Positions 1 through 5,168 are shown, counted from the first letter of the stretch. The stretch: 5,168 bases of DNA from GCA-003244245 sp050700495 (GCA_050700495.1 JBOHHF010000218.1:1-5168); one strand, 5' to 3'. The notes: generated by a model not told the origin, from the sequence alone. Program-made: numbers and translations.

Positions 1-172
1 ACGCAGAACTCGTTGCCCTCAGCAATGCGTGAGACGTGACGTTCCAAATTCTGGGCTCTCTCCGACCGCAAGGGGACACGAGCCGATCAACACCACGCGG
101 GAGAGTATCCGCTGAACTCAAAACCGCGGTCCACGACGGCGAGCGACCCCATAGCAGCGGACAAGACGCGCG
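1..172. other. Left-edge stretch with no supported gene
   Basis: This stretch lies downstream of the small minus-strand gene ending at 173. Two minus-strand frames stay open to the left edge, from a possible TTG at 71 and a possible GTG at 79. Neither start has a Shine-Dalgarno sequence and neither short peptide is recognisable. A plus-strand frame from a GTG at 36 runs into the antisense of the 173-421 gene and looks like a shadow. I see no tRNA, terminator hairpin or attachment-site repeat. It may be intergenic, or it may hold the start of a minus-strand gene lying mostly outside the window. Confidence 0.4.
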
Positions 173-421
173 CTACTCACTAGCGGGACGAGACCTCGGC
201 ACGGTGGTGCGCAGCAGAGCGGCGATGCGGTGCTTCTGTTCGGGGGTCAGTGGTGGGAATGAGTCGACGACGGCCCTGACGTGCTCGGCGAGCGCGTCGG
301 CGGCGGGCGGCTGTGACTCCTGCTGCGGAGCGGCTGTGACGTGGTCGGGCTGGTGATGGAGGCATGGGTTGTGCGTTGAGATGCCGGGGTGCGCCTGGGG
401 TTGGTCGGTGGGCGTGGTCAC
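173..421 (-). CDS. Small hypothetical protein, 82 aa
   Basis: Function unknown. The GTG start at 421 is preceded by an AAGGG-like Shine-Dalgarno with about 9 bases of spacing, and the stop is TAG at 175-173. The first 40 residues are Pro/His/Gln-rich and low in complexity. The rest, about residues 43-71, looks like a compact helical segment: a helix with ALAEHVRAVVD, a PPLTPEQ turn, then a helix with RIAALLR. From memory, short actinomycete mobile-element proteins carry a similar PPLTPEQ...RIAALL motif; this has not been checked against a database. It lies on the same strand as the translocase, about 265 bases downstream and beyond the repeat cluster, so it may belong to the same transfer region, either by read-through or from its own promoter. 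Competing frames here on both strands lack any such motif. The start is uncertain because the N-terminal part is weakly constrained. Confidence 0.6.
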   Translation of the reverse strand: MTTPTDQPQAHPGISTHNPCLHHQPDHVTAAPQQESQPPAADALAEHVRAVVDSFPPLTPEQKHRIAALLRTTVPRSRPASE

Positions 422-540
422 GAGGTGGCGCCCTTCTGGTCACTGTGCGTGGTCAGAGGTGGGTGTGCCGGGTCGGCGCAGAGTGCGGGATGTTGGAGGG
501 CACTGAGGTTGAGAAACGGGTGTGGCCGCGGCGGGCTTGT

Positions 541-665
541 GGGGGGTCTACCCCCCGCTACCGTGCTGGTCAGGTCCCGTTCCCTGAGGGGTCTACCGGG
601 GTAGCGGGCCCCCGCTACCGACCCGTGTCCGGCGGGTGTGAGTAGCGGGGTCCCGGTAGTAGGGG
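541..665. repeat. Repeat cluster downstream of tra (clt-like candidate)
   Basis: The gap 422-685 holds no supported gene but has a dense repeat cluster starting about 20 bases past the translocase stop. The octamer GTAGCGGG occurs on the plus strand at 601-608 and 642-649 and on the minus strand at 554-561 and 611-618; 656-665 is a degenerate copy. GGGGTCTACC occurs at 543-552 and 588-597, each followed by CCCCGCTACCG (553-563 and 610-620). In the second copy, 12 bases containing an inverted GGGGTAGCGGG (598-608) separate the two halves. Two tight palindromes are visible: 541-556 (7-bp arms, 2-base centre) and 600-619 (9-bp arms, 2-base centre). TraB-type translocases are known to recognise short repeated motifs at a clt locus, often close to tra, so that role is inferred. 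A terminator is the main alternative, but there is no T tract and 2-base loops are poor for RNA hairpins. Confidence 0.6.
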
Positions 666-685
666 CAGAGTCGGCTGGTCTCCCT

Positions 686-2779
686 CTACTGGTCACTTTC
701 TGTGACGGCTGGGCGCTGAGGGAGGGTGGCTCCGGCGGGGACAGCGGCCTCGAGGTCGGCGCGGCGGTATCCGGCGAGGTTGACCCCGTCGACCTTGACT
801 TGTCGGCCGGAGCGTTGGACTCCGGCGTGTTCGAGTTCTTCGGCGAGGCGTTCGGGGGTGAACTCGGCGTAGGTGTCCTCGTCCATGTTGGTGAGCCGGT
901 TGAGCAGAGTGGTGGTGTGCATCCGTTCGACGCCGTGCATGGCGTAGAGCACGTCGGCGAGCACGGCGGGGATCTGGATTCCGGCGGCTTCGGCGACCGC
1001 CACGGCGTCGGTGGCGGCGTCCCCGGTGAGCGTGCCTGCTGCCCCTCGCAGCGCCCGCCCGTGGGCGCAGAGTGTGGAGAAGGCGGGCAGGTCGAGATAG
1101 TCGCAGCGGACGATCTCGAACGAGCCGGGCCCGGTGACCAGGACCCCGACGCCCTTGTGATCCTCGGAGAGGATGGAGGCATCGGCGCCTTGGGCGGCTT
1201 TGCCCTTGCCGAGCACCATGTCGGAGGAGGTGCGGTCCACGACCTGGGTGCAGTACCGGTAGGTGATGATCTCCCGGAGTTTCGCTGGGACGCTCTCGGC
1301 GTCGGGGCGTTGGGAGGCGGCGTTGAGGATGAACCCGGCAGCGGGGCCTCGCCGGGCCAGCCGGGCGAGTTTCTCCACGGCCTCCTCCCGGACCGCGGCG
1401 GTCATGGCGGAGAGGTATTCCTGCAGTTCGTCAATGGTGATGAAGATGACCGGCAGCTGGTAGCGGCGGCTGATGTCCGGGGTGAGCTTGCCTTCCGGGC
1501 AGATCGAGACCGGGAGGGTGCCGAGCACGGTGAACCGGCGGCCCATCTCGGTGATCAGTTCCTCGAGCATGGCGAGGAACTGGGTGATGGCTTCGTCTTC
1601 GGCGCCGATCACCAGCCGGTGCGCCACGCCGCGCATCGGGCGCCAGTCCGCGCCACCCTTGCCATCGGCGACGTAGTGCCGCACGTAGGGGTCTAATACC
1701 CCGGCGGCGGAGGGCAGGCGCTGGGCGAAAGTCTTACCCCGTCGGGGCAGCCCGCCGAAGAACATGGATTGCCAGACCAGCACCAGCATGATCCGACGCC
1801 CCCGGGCATCCCGGCCGAAGGGGATCGGCTCCCACACGCTGAACTGGTCCATCGTGATCAGCGGTGAGGGGTTCGGCTCGCCCAGGTAGGGATCGTCATC
1901 GGCGACCCACACACTCAGGCGCCCGGCGTGGCCCCCGGCCGCGGCCCGGACCCGAGACATCAGGACCTGGATCTCATCCACGCCCAGCTCAGCGGCCACG
2001 GTGTCGCGTTTGGCAATGGCATCGGCGGCGGTCTTCCCACCTCCGCGGGGCAGGTCAAGGGTGACCGCCCACCCGCGGCCATCCCGCAACGGCGGCGTCA
2101 CCAACTGCGGCACAGCGTCGGTCTTGACCAACCCCGCCGCCCGGAGGGCATCGGTTAGCATGTCCGGCGAGAGTTCCAGCTGCACCGGCAGCGCCGGACC
2201 CGGCGGCAGCACCGGGGCCATATGCGGGCGACCCAGCCAGACCGCGACCAGCCCGGCCACCAGCGCGACGCACCAGCCGAACCGGTTGCCGAGGGTGAGC
2301 AAGCCAGCGGCGCCAGCCGCCCCGACGGAGAGAGCCAGCCACGCGCTGGCGACGGTCCTCACCCGGGCCAGCGCCCGGCGTTCGATGATCAGCTCGCGAA
2401 CCAGATCCCACCGTTTGGCCTCTCGCGCCGCGAGGATCAGCGGCCGGTACTCGCCTCGGGCGCTGACCCAACGGAACCCGACGGCGATGGTCCGGGAAGT
2501 GCCGCGCAGCATCCACCAGAGCAGGCCCAGCGCGTAACCAGGGGCCCGCACCACGTGGTAGCCCAGATGCCGAGCCGCGTAGCGCAGCGCCCATCGCAGC
2601 GTGGCTCGCGCGGTCTGTGGTGAACCCAGCCACGGCGGCAGCACCACCGGCAGCGAACGCCTCATGTAGTCCTGGTCGGGGCAGGGTTTCCGGTCCGGCA
2701 CTGCCGCGGGAGTGGTGTCTAGATCACCACCGGTGGCGGTGGCGGGCATGGTCGGTGTGTCCACGGGTGGGGTGCTCAT
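686..2779 (-). CDS. FtsK/SpoIIIE-type DNA translocase, TraB-like conjugative transfer protein
   Basis: A 697-residue membrane-anchored ATPase of the FtsK/SpoIIIE family, the kind that pumps double-stranded DNA during actinomycete conjugation. Residues 1-40 are Pro/Thr-rich. Two hydrophobic segments at about 143-163 and 166-184 should anchor it in the membrane, with a shorter aromatic patch near 80-92. The motor domain shows Walker A GLPRRGKT (343-350), an ADGKGGADW segment (371-379) at the place of the family's D-x-K-G motif, Walker B ending in D450-E451 after a hydrophobic strand, and an ASQRP motif (488-492) matching the family's ATQRP. The C-terminal part, about 600-680, ends in GYRRADLEAAV and may be a winged-helix DNA-recognition module like that of TraB. 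I chose ATG 2779 because it overlaps the preceding stop as ATGA and has GGAG six bases upstream. The frame stays open to 3253 only by running through the upstream genes. The ATPase call is firm; the conjugative role rests on context. Confidence 0.92.
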   Translation of the reverse strand: MSTPPVDTPTMPATATGGDLDTTPAAVPDRKPCPDQDYMRRSLPVVLPPWLGSPQTARATLRWALRYAARHLGYHVVRAPGYALGLLWWMLRGTSRTIAVGFRWVSARGEYRPLILAAREAKRWDLVRELIIERRALARVRTVASAWLALSVGAAGAAGLLTLGNRFGWCVALVAGLVAVWLGRPHMAPVLPPGPALPVQLELSPDMLTDALRAAGLVKTDAVPQLVTPPLRDGRGWAVTLDLPRGGGKTAADAIAKRDTVAAELGVDEIQVLMSRVRAAAGGHAGRLSVWVADDDPYLGEPNPSPLITMDQFSVWEPIPFGRDARGRRIMLVLVWQSMFFGGLPRRGKTFAQRLPSAAGVLDPYVRHYVADGKGGADWRPMRGVAHRLVIGAEDEAITQFLAMLEELITEMGRRFTVLGTLPVSICPEGKLTPDISRRYQLPVIFITIDELQEYLSAMTAAVREEAVEKLARLARRGPAAGFILNAASQRPDAESVPAKLREIITYRYCTQVVDRTSSDMVLGKGKAAQGADASILSEDHKGVGVLVTGPGSFEIVRCDYLDLPAFSTLCAHGRALRGAAGTLTGDAATDAVAVAEAAGIQIPAVLADVLYAMHGVERMHTTTLLNRLTNMDEDTYAEFTPERLAEELEHAGVQRSGRQVKVDGVNLAGYRRADLEAAVPAGATLPQRPAVTESDQ

Positions 2780-3114
2780 CGCCTGCTCCGATACTGGGAA
2801 GTGGGTTGGTGGAGGAGTTCGGTGATGGTGAACAGGCGGGCGATGGCGCTGCCCGCGAACAGTGCGGGCACTCCGAGCGCGACACCCCAGGCCCAGGGGT
2901 CGGTGGTGTAGGACACCACCGCCCACTGCACGCCCACGATCACCACTGACACCCCGAGTGCGCGGACCAGGTTGCCGCCCATCCGGGTGACCTGTTGTGT
3001 CTGGCGGGAGATCCGGTAGGCGCTGCGCGCGCCGCTGCGGAACGCGGCGATGACCCCGAGTCCGGCGAGCACCGCGAGTACGACCAGCACCACCTGGGCA
3101 TTCGCGCCGTTCAT
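2776..3114 (-). CDS. Small membrane protein of the transfer operon (Spd-like candidate)
   Basis: A 112-residue protein with three hydrophobic segments: about residues 7-25, 51-70 and 74-95. A basic loop (about 26-50, rich in Arg, Ser and Gln) lies between the first two and the C terminus is basic (YRSRR). I do not recognise a named family. Actinomycete transfer regions commonly carry small membrane proteins called Spd beside the TraB translocase, thought to help spread transferred DNA along the mycelium; that role is inferred from position and topology only. The ATG at 3114 overlaps the stop of the zinc-finger gene as ATGA, and its own stop overlaps the tra start the same way, so it is the middle gene of a tightly coupled operon. 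Its ribosome binding site is only moderate (GGGGATGAG further upstream), which fits coupled translation. Confidence 0.8.
   Translation of the reverse strand: MNGANAQVVLVVLAVLAGLGVIAAFRSGARSAYRISRQTQQVTRMGGNLVRALGVSVVIVGVQWAVVSYTTDPWAWGVALGVPALFAGSAIARLFTITELLHQPTSQYRSRR
2786..2789 (-). promoter_or_regulatory. Shine-Dalgarno deciding the tra start
   Basis: On the minus strand GGAG lies six bases before ATG 2779. It sits inside the 3' end of the upstream membrane-protein gene and supports translational coupling. It fixes the translocase start here rather than at one of the earlier in-frame starts up to 3253. Confidence 0.7.
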
Positions 3115-3437
3115 CGGGGCTCATCCCCGCGACGGTCCTCACTAGTGGCCGGGCGGGACTCCAGCTCGCAGCACCGGCGGCAGTACCGGTACTCGGTCGC
3201 CGCAACCAAGGACGGCTGGCGCCACGGATTGAACTGGTGCCCCTCAGCCTCACAGGTGAGGATCGGTGCGCATGCCGAGCACAGCAACCGGCGACCCGAA
3301 CCAGCCCGCCACCGGTTGGCGGCAGCCGCCCTCAGTGCGTCGTGCTCGGTGCGGTAGTGCGCCTCGAATTCCGGGCTGCCCAGGGCATCTCCGCACTGAT
3401 CACAGTGGACACTCACACAGGAGTGGGTCTTTAGCAT
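3111..3437 (-). CDS. Small Cys-rich, zinc-finger-like protein, first gene of transfer operon
   Basis: A 108-residue protein rich in paired cysteines. C12-x2-C15-x11-H27-x4-H32 fits a C2H2-type zinc finger. A second possible metal site is C53-x2-C56 with C86-x2-C89, a zinc-ribbon-like pairing; C62, H67 and C90 are further candidate ligands. The segment CEAEGHQF (62-69) followed by a YRYCRRC motif (83-89) resembles short actinomycete proteins I recall but cannot name. The C terminus is charged. The ATG at 3437 has GAGGGG six bases upstream, the best Shine-Dalgarno of the operon, and the gene faces the divergent regulator across a probable operator, so it is likely the first gene of the transcript. 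Possible roles are DNA binding at the transfer site, a regulator or a partner of the translocase; none is shown by the sequence. Confidence 0.8.
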   Translation of the reverse strand: MLKTHSCVSVHCDQCGDALGSPEFEAHYRTEHDALRAAAANRWRAGSGRRLLCSACAPILTCEAEGHQFNPWRQPSLVAATEYRYCRRCCELESRPATSEDRRGDEPR

Positions 3438-3460
3438 TTTGATCCCCTCAAGGACGTTGT

Positions 3461-3493
3461 GGATGATTTAGTGAAATTTTCACGGATGATTTA
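3461..3493. promoter_or_regulatory. Candidate operator between divergent transcription units
   Basis: Two identical copies of GGATGATTTA (3461-3470 and 3484-3493) flank a perfect palindrome, GTGAAA-T-TTTCAC (3471-3483), with no bases left over. The arrangement lies in the AT-rich gap between the transfer operon and the Xre-type regulator. The direct repeats are 23 bp apart start to start, about two helical turns. Such a site suits a dimeric helix-turn-helix repressor acting on both promoters; the obvious candidate is the protein encoded at 3596-4024. The repeats are directly visible; the binding partner is inferred. The rest of the 158-base gap holds no other clear signal apart from the promoter-like boxes listed separately and the ribosome binding sites. 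Confidence 0.55.
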
Positions 3494-3495
3494 AT
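3467..3495 (+). promoter_or_regulatory. Weak candidate promoter for the Xre-type regulator
   Basis: TTTAAT at 3490-3495 matches the TATAAT consensus at five of six positions. A poor -35 match, TTTAGT (3467-3472), lies 17 bases upstream. Transcription would start near 3502 and leave a leader of roughly 95 bases. Both boxes overlap the palindrome and direct repeats, so repressor binding would block them. For the opposite direction, TTGAAT on the minus strand (3499-3494) could be a -35 box, but no good -10 follows at the right distance. Confidence 0.25.
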
Positions 3496-3585
3496 TCAAG
3501 TACGGGCGTGCGGATGTGCCCACACCCGGTTGCATTGCTCAGGCCGGGCGAGTCCGCGCTACTCTTCGGCGCCAAGGCGGAGCGC

Positions 3586-3590
3586 GGAGG
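3586..3590 (+). promoter_or_regulatory. Shine-Dalgarno deciding the regulator start at GTG 3596
   Basis: GGAGG lies five bases before a GTG at 3596. It is the strongest ribosome binding site in this gap. The longer reading from a TTG at 3530 has no such sequence and adds 22 residues that look unlike the rest of the protein. Confidence 0.7.
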
Positions 3591-3595
3591 AATAT

Positions 3596-4024
3596 GTGGC
3601 GGAGGACTGGGCGGCTGTCGCGTACGCGATCAGCCAGCGCATGGCAGAGCTCGGCATCAGTCAGCGCGAGCTGATTGAGCGCTCGCAAGTTTCGAAAGCG
3701 ACAGTCGGCGAGCTTTACCACAACTCCGCACAGCGGCGGCGGAGCGCCCGCACGCTGGAAGCGCTCTCCACAGCACTGGGGTGGCACCCCCGGCACCTGG
3801 ATGCGGTCCTGAAGGCCCGGCGCGCCCCGGACCTTGGCGAACCGGTGAGCCGTTCCGACGAGGACATTCCCGGAAGACTGGCCGCGATTGAGTATCGCCT
3901 GACGCAGATAGAGACACAGCTCAGCACTATCAATGAGCTGGGCGACCGGCTCAATGAGATAAATGCCAACGTGGAAGCGGTGATCAGGTTCGTTGACTCG
4001 AACCGGAAAATAGTCAGGGGTTGA
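3596..4024 (+). CDS. Xre-type helix-turn-helix regulator with C-terminal coiled coil
   Basis: A 142-residue protein. Residues about 8-72 form a Cro/C1-like DNA-binding domain: helix VAYAISQRMAEL, then GISQRELIERSQVSKATVGEL (20-40) as the helix-turn-helix with the recognition helix around S33-L40, followed by two supporting helices (LEALSTALG, then HPRHLDAVL). After a flexible acidic linker (77-92), residues 94-133 show a hydrophobic heptad pattern (L95, I98, L102, I105, L109, I112, L119, V126, I130, V133), which predicts a coiled coil and hence a dimer or oligomer. It is divergent from the transfer operon across a palindrome flanked by direct repeats, so a likely job is repression of transfer genes and of itself. 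Many Streptomyces elements use GntR-type Kor proteins for this role; here the candidate is an Xre-type protein. The GTG start is chosen on the GGAGG at 3586. Confidence 0.85.
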   Translation: MAEDWAAVAYAISQRMAELGISQRELIERSQVSKATVGELYHNSAQRRRSARTLEALSTALGWHPRHLDAVLKARRAPDLGEPVSRSDEDIPGRLAAIEYRLTQIETQLSTINELGDRLNEINANVEAVIRFVDSNRKIVRG

Positions 4025-4083
4025 GGGTTTCTGATGTCTGCCGTTCATGCCGCCAAGTCAACAGCGGACCCGTCGCACCAACC

Positions 4084-4138
4084 ATGCACCTGCAGTGCAT
4101 CACCAGTGCACTTCCCGTGCATTTGTAATGCACGTCAT
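4084..4138. promoter_or_regulatory. Five RTGCAY boxes at exact 11-bp spacing (operator or iteron array)
   Basis: Five hexamers, ATGCAC, GTGCAT, GTGCAC, GTGCAT and ATGCAC, begin at 4084, 4095, 4106, 4117 and 4128, exactly 11 bp apart, with unrelated 5-base spacers. All share the self-complementary core TGCA, and the middle box is a full palindrome. The 11-bp period puts all boxes on nearly the same face of the helix, as expected for cooperative protein binding. A degenerate sixth unit (TCGCAC) lies in phase at 4073. A -10-like TGTAAT (4124-4129) overlaps the fourth and fifth boxes, with no good -35, and the next gene starts at 4159 with GGAG at 4146-4149. Autoregulation by that large regulator is the simplest reading; a transfer or replication site is the alternative. 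The rest of the gap 4025-4158 shows nothing else. Confidence 0.7.
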
Positions 4139-4158
4139 TGTTTTCGGAGCTATTTCTG

Positions 4159-5168
4159 ATGGAGCCGGTGCAGCTGTGGACAGGTCGCACTGCATGCGCG
4201 CTGCAGGCCGCGCTACGGATGACCAATGAGTCTTTTGCCGCGCATCTGGGTACTGCAGCCCGGACGGTCGCAACATGGCACCAGAAGCCGGAGCGCGTAC
4301 CCAACCCCGAGATGCAACAAGCGTTGGACACCACCCTTGAACGCGCCGGGGAGGGAGCCAGAGCACGGTTCGCCAAGAACCTCGCCGACACCGGCGCCAC
4401 ACTAGAGCCAGCGCCACTGTCGGAGAACTCAGCTCACGCCGCTGCAGCGGAGACCATGAGCGTAGTGGATGACCGAGCAGCCGGTACCTCATCTACGATC
4501 ACGGTGGAAGGGGCTGAGGACAGCGCGGACAGGAGCTTTATGGGCTGGTTGCAGATGACGCACGCTGTCTCGGTGCCACCGGACGGTTCCGACGTCGGAC
4601 AGATCATCTGCTGGTACCGCACGCGCGCCGGACTGACCCAGCAGGAGGCGGCAGCCCGCCTCAACACCACGCAGTCGCGGGTGTCCAAATTGGAAAAGGG
4701 CACCCATGCCCTGCGAGACGTCACCGAGTTACGTCACATCGCGCGCACCCTTGGCATCCCCCCGGAACGGCTGGGTGTCCTGCCGGACCATTCGGCGGAG
4801 GCAAGCCCGTCCGCCGCGCACGTCAGCGACCGACCCGGCCCGGTCCGGGACAGCCAGGAACAGTGGCGGCAGATCCGGCGAGCGCTCAACGCCAACCGCG
4901 TGGTCTTGGCTGAGCTGGCCGCTGAGCTGTACCCGGAACAGCTGCGCATCCCCGGGTCGACAATCCTCACCTCCGCACGCTGGATGCCGGACACTCCGGT
5001 GGATCTGGCTGATATCGAGCTGGCATGGCGCCCCGATCCACCAGCGCCGCAGCTGGATGGCAGGGGCCCATCATCCGCTGGCGCGCGCCCTCTGATGGCC
5101 AGCGGTGAGCGCTATGACCGTTACTCCCGCGCGCTGCGTGACCTGGCCCGGCCCAGACTATTCGACAA
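4159..5168 (+). CDS. Large multidomain helix-turn-helix regulator, 3' end beyond window
   Basis: The frame is open from ATG 4159 to the right edge, giving 336 complete codons and no stop; it has GGAG nine bases upstream. Domain 1 (about 5-64) begins with a WTGR motif (6-9) and holds a helix-turn-helix, MTNESFAAHLGTAARTVATW (21-40), then PEMQQALDTTLERAG. I recognise this type from actinomycete mobile-element and standalone regulators. A low-complexity acidic linker follows (about 78-130). Domain 2 (about 149-209) is a classic Xre domain with GLTQQEAAARLNTTQSRVSK (158-177) and LEKG (178-181). Domain 3 starts near 235 (QEQWRQIRRALN) and ends at the edge with RYDRYSRALRDLARPRLFD. In relatives that I recall, the sequence continues with an Asn-Arg motif and a YRLL motif, so the protein probably runs well past the window. 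It has two DNA-binding modules. The targets are unknown; the 11-bp TGCA array just upstream is the best candidate. Confidence 0.88.
   Translation, partial: MEPVQLWTGRTACALQAALRMTNESFAAHLGTAARTVATWHQKPERVPNPEMQQALDTTLERAGEGARARFAKNLADTGATLEPAPLSENSAHAAAAETMSVVDDRAAGTSSTITVEGAEDSADRSFMGWLQMTHAVSVPPDGSDVGQIICWYRTRAGLTQQEAAARLNTTQSRVSKLEKGTHALRDVTELRHIARTLGIPPERLGVLPDHSAEASPSAAHVSDRPGPVRDSQEQWRQIRRALNANRVVLAELAAELYPEQLRIPGSTILTSARWMPDTPVDLADIELAWRPDPPAPQLDGRGPSSAGARPLMASGERYDRYSRALRDLARPRLFD

Noticed and set aside
36..356. 106-codon plus-strand frame from GTG 36
   Set aside because: Mostly antisense to the 173-421 gene, with Ser/Ala/Cys-rich low-complexity sequence and no recognisable motif.
692..706. 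GTCAC-TTTCT-GTGAC inverted repeat at the tra 3' end
   Set aside because: Only 5-bp arms, within the last codons of the translocase and without a T tract; expected by chance.
418..1182. 254-codon minus-strand frame
   Set aside because: It overlaps the tra 3' end in another frame and runs through the repeat cluster; its Pro/Ser/Thr-rich composition is typical of a shadow.
638..1696. Long plus-strand frame of 352 codons
   Set aside because: It is antisense to the translocase C-terminal half, Gly/Asp/Glu-rich in the way of GC-rich shadow frames, and shows no domain.
2030..2044. GGGKT at residues 246-250 of the translocase as a second P-loop
   Set aside because: It lacks the leading Gly of GxxxxGK[ST] and precedes the motor domain; the real Walker A is at 343-350 with Walker B at 450-451.
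2780..3253. Extension of the translocase upstream of ATG 2779
   Set aside because: It would overlap two genes with good starts, and its Arg/Gly-rich translation looks like a shadow; the ATGA overlap and GGAG favour 2779.
4084..4138. Phased array as a CRISPR
   Set aside because: The repeats are six bases with five-base spacers, far below CRISPR sizes, and no cas gene is present.
4047..4229. Plus-strand 60-codon frame starting in the gap
   Set aside because: It is translated from the TGCA array and then overlaps the large regulator in another frame; no start signal.
4014..4492. Minus-strand frames of 128 and 130 codons across the gap and regulator start
   Set aside because: They run antisense through the 11-bp array and the helix-turn-helix coding region and show no domain or convincing ribosome binding site.

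Overview
The window is high-GC, with a strong third-position G/C preference in the credible genes and AT-rich sequence confined to the gaps before them. Gene content and protein style point to an actinomycete. I favour a Pseudonocardiales or Streptomyces-like genome, but the genus cannot be fixed from this window. The gene set looks like the transfer and regulation segment of an actinomycete integrative and conjugative element (AICE) or a related plasmid. No integrase, replication initiator, relaxase, tRNA or attachment site is visible, so both ends of the element lie outside the window.

Left part, minus strand, read right to left: a transfer operon of three genes joined by two ATGA stop/start overlaps. 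It runs from a small zinc-finger-like protein (3437-3111), to a small protein with three membrane segments (3114-2776), to a 697-residue FtsK/SpoIIIE-type DNA translocase of the TraB kind (2779-686). About 20 bases after the translocase stop codon lies a dense cluster of direct and inverted repeats (541-665), sitting where clt-type loci recognised by TraB proteins are expected. Beyond it is a small conserved-looking gene (421-173). The leftmost 172 bases hold no gene I can support.

Right part, plus strand: two helix-turn-helix regulators. The first (3596-4024) is a 142-residue Xre-type protein with a C-terminal coiled coil, divergent from the transfer operon. The shared gap holds a 13-bp palindrome flanked by two identical 10-bp direct repeats, which looks like an operator for both directions. 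The second (4159 to beyond the right edge) is a large multidomain regulator with two separate helix-turn-helix modules and a C-terminal region I recognise from actinomycete regulators. Just before it are five RTGCAY hexamers spaced exactly 11 bp apart (4084-4133), the most striking non-coding signal here.

Inferred working model: the membrane protein and the TraB-like pump move double-stranded DNA between hyphae, using the repeats downstream of tra as the recognition site. The divergent Xre regulator controls the transfer operon and itself. The large regulator, probably controlled through the 11-bp array, sets a second layer of element control. The conjugation role follows from family knowledge; the regulatory links are inferred from layout and repeats.
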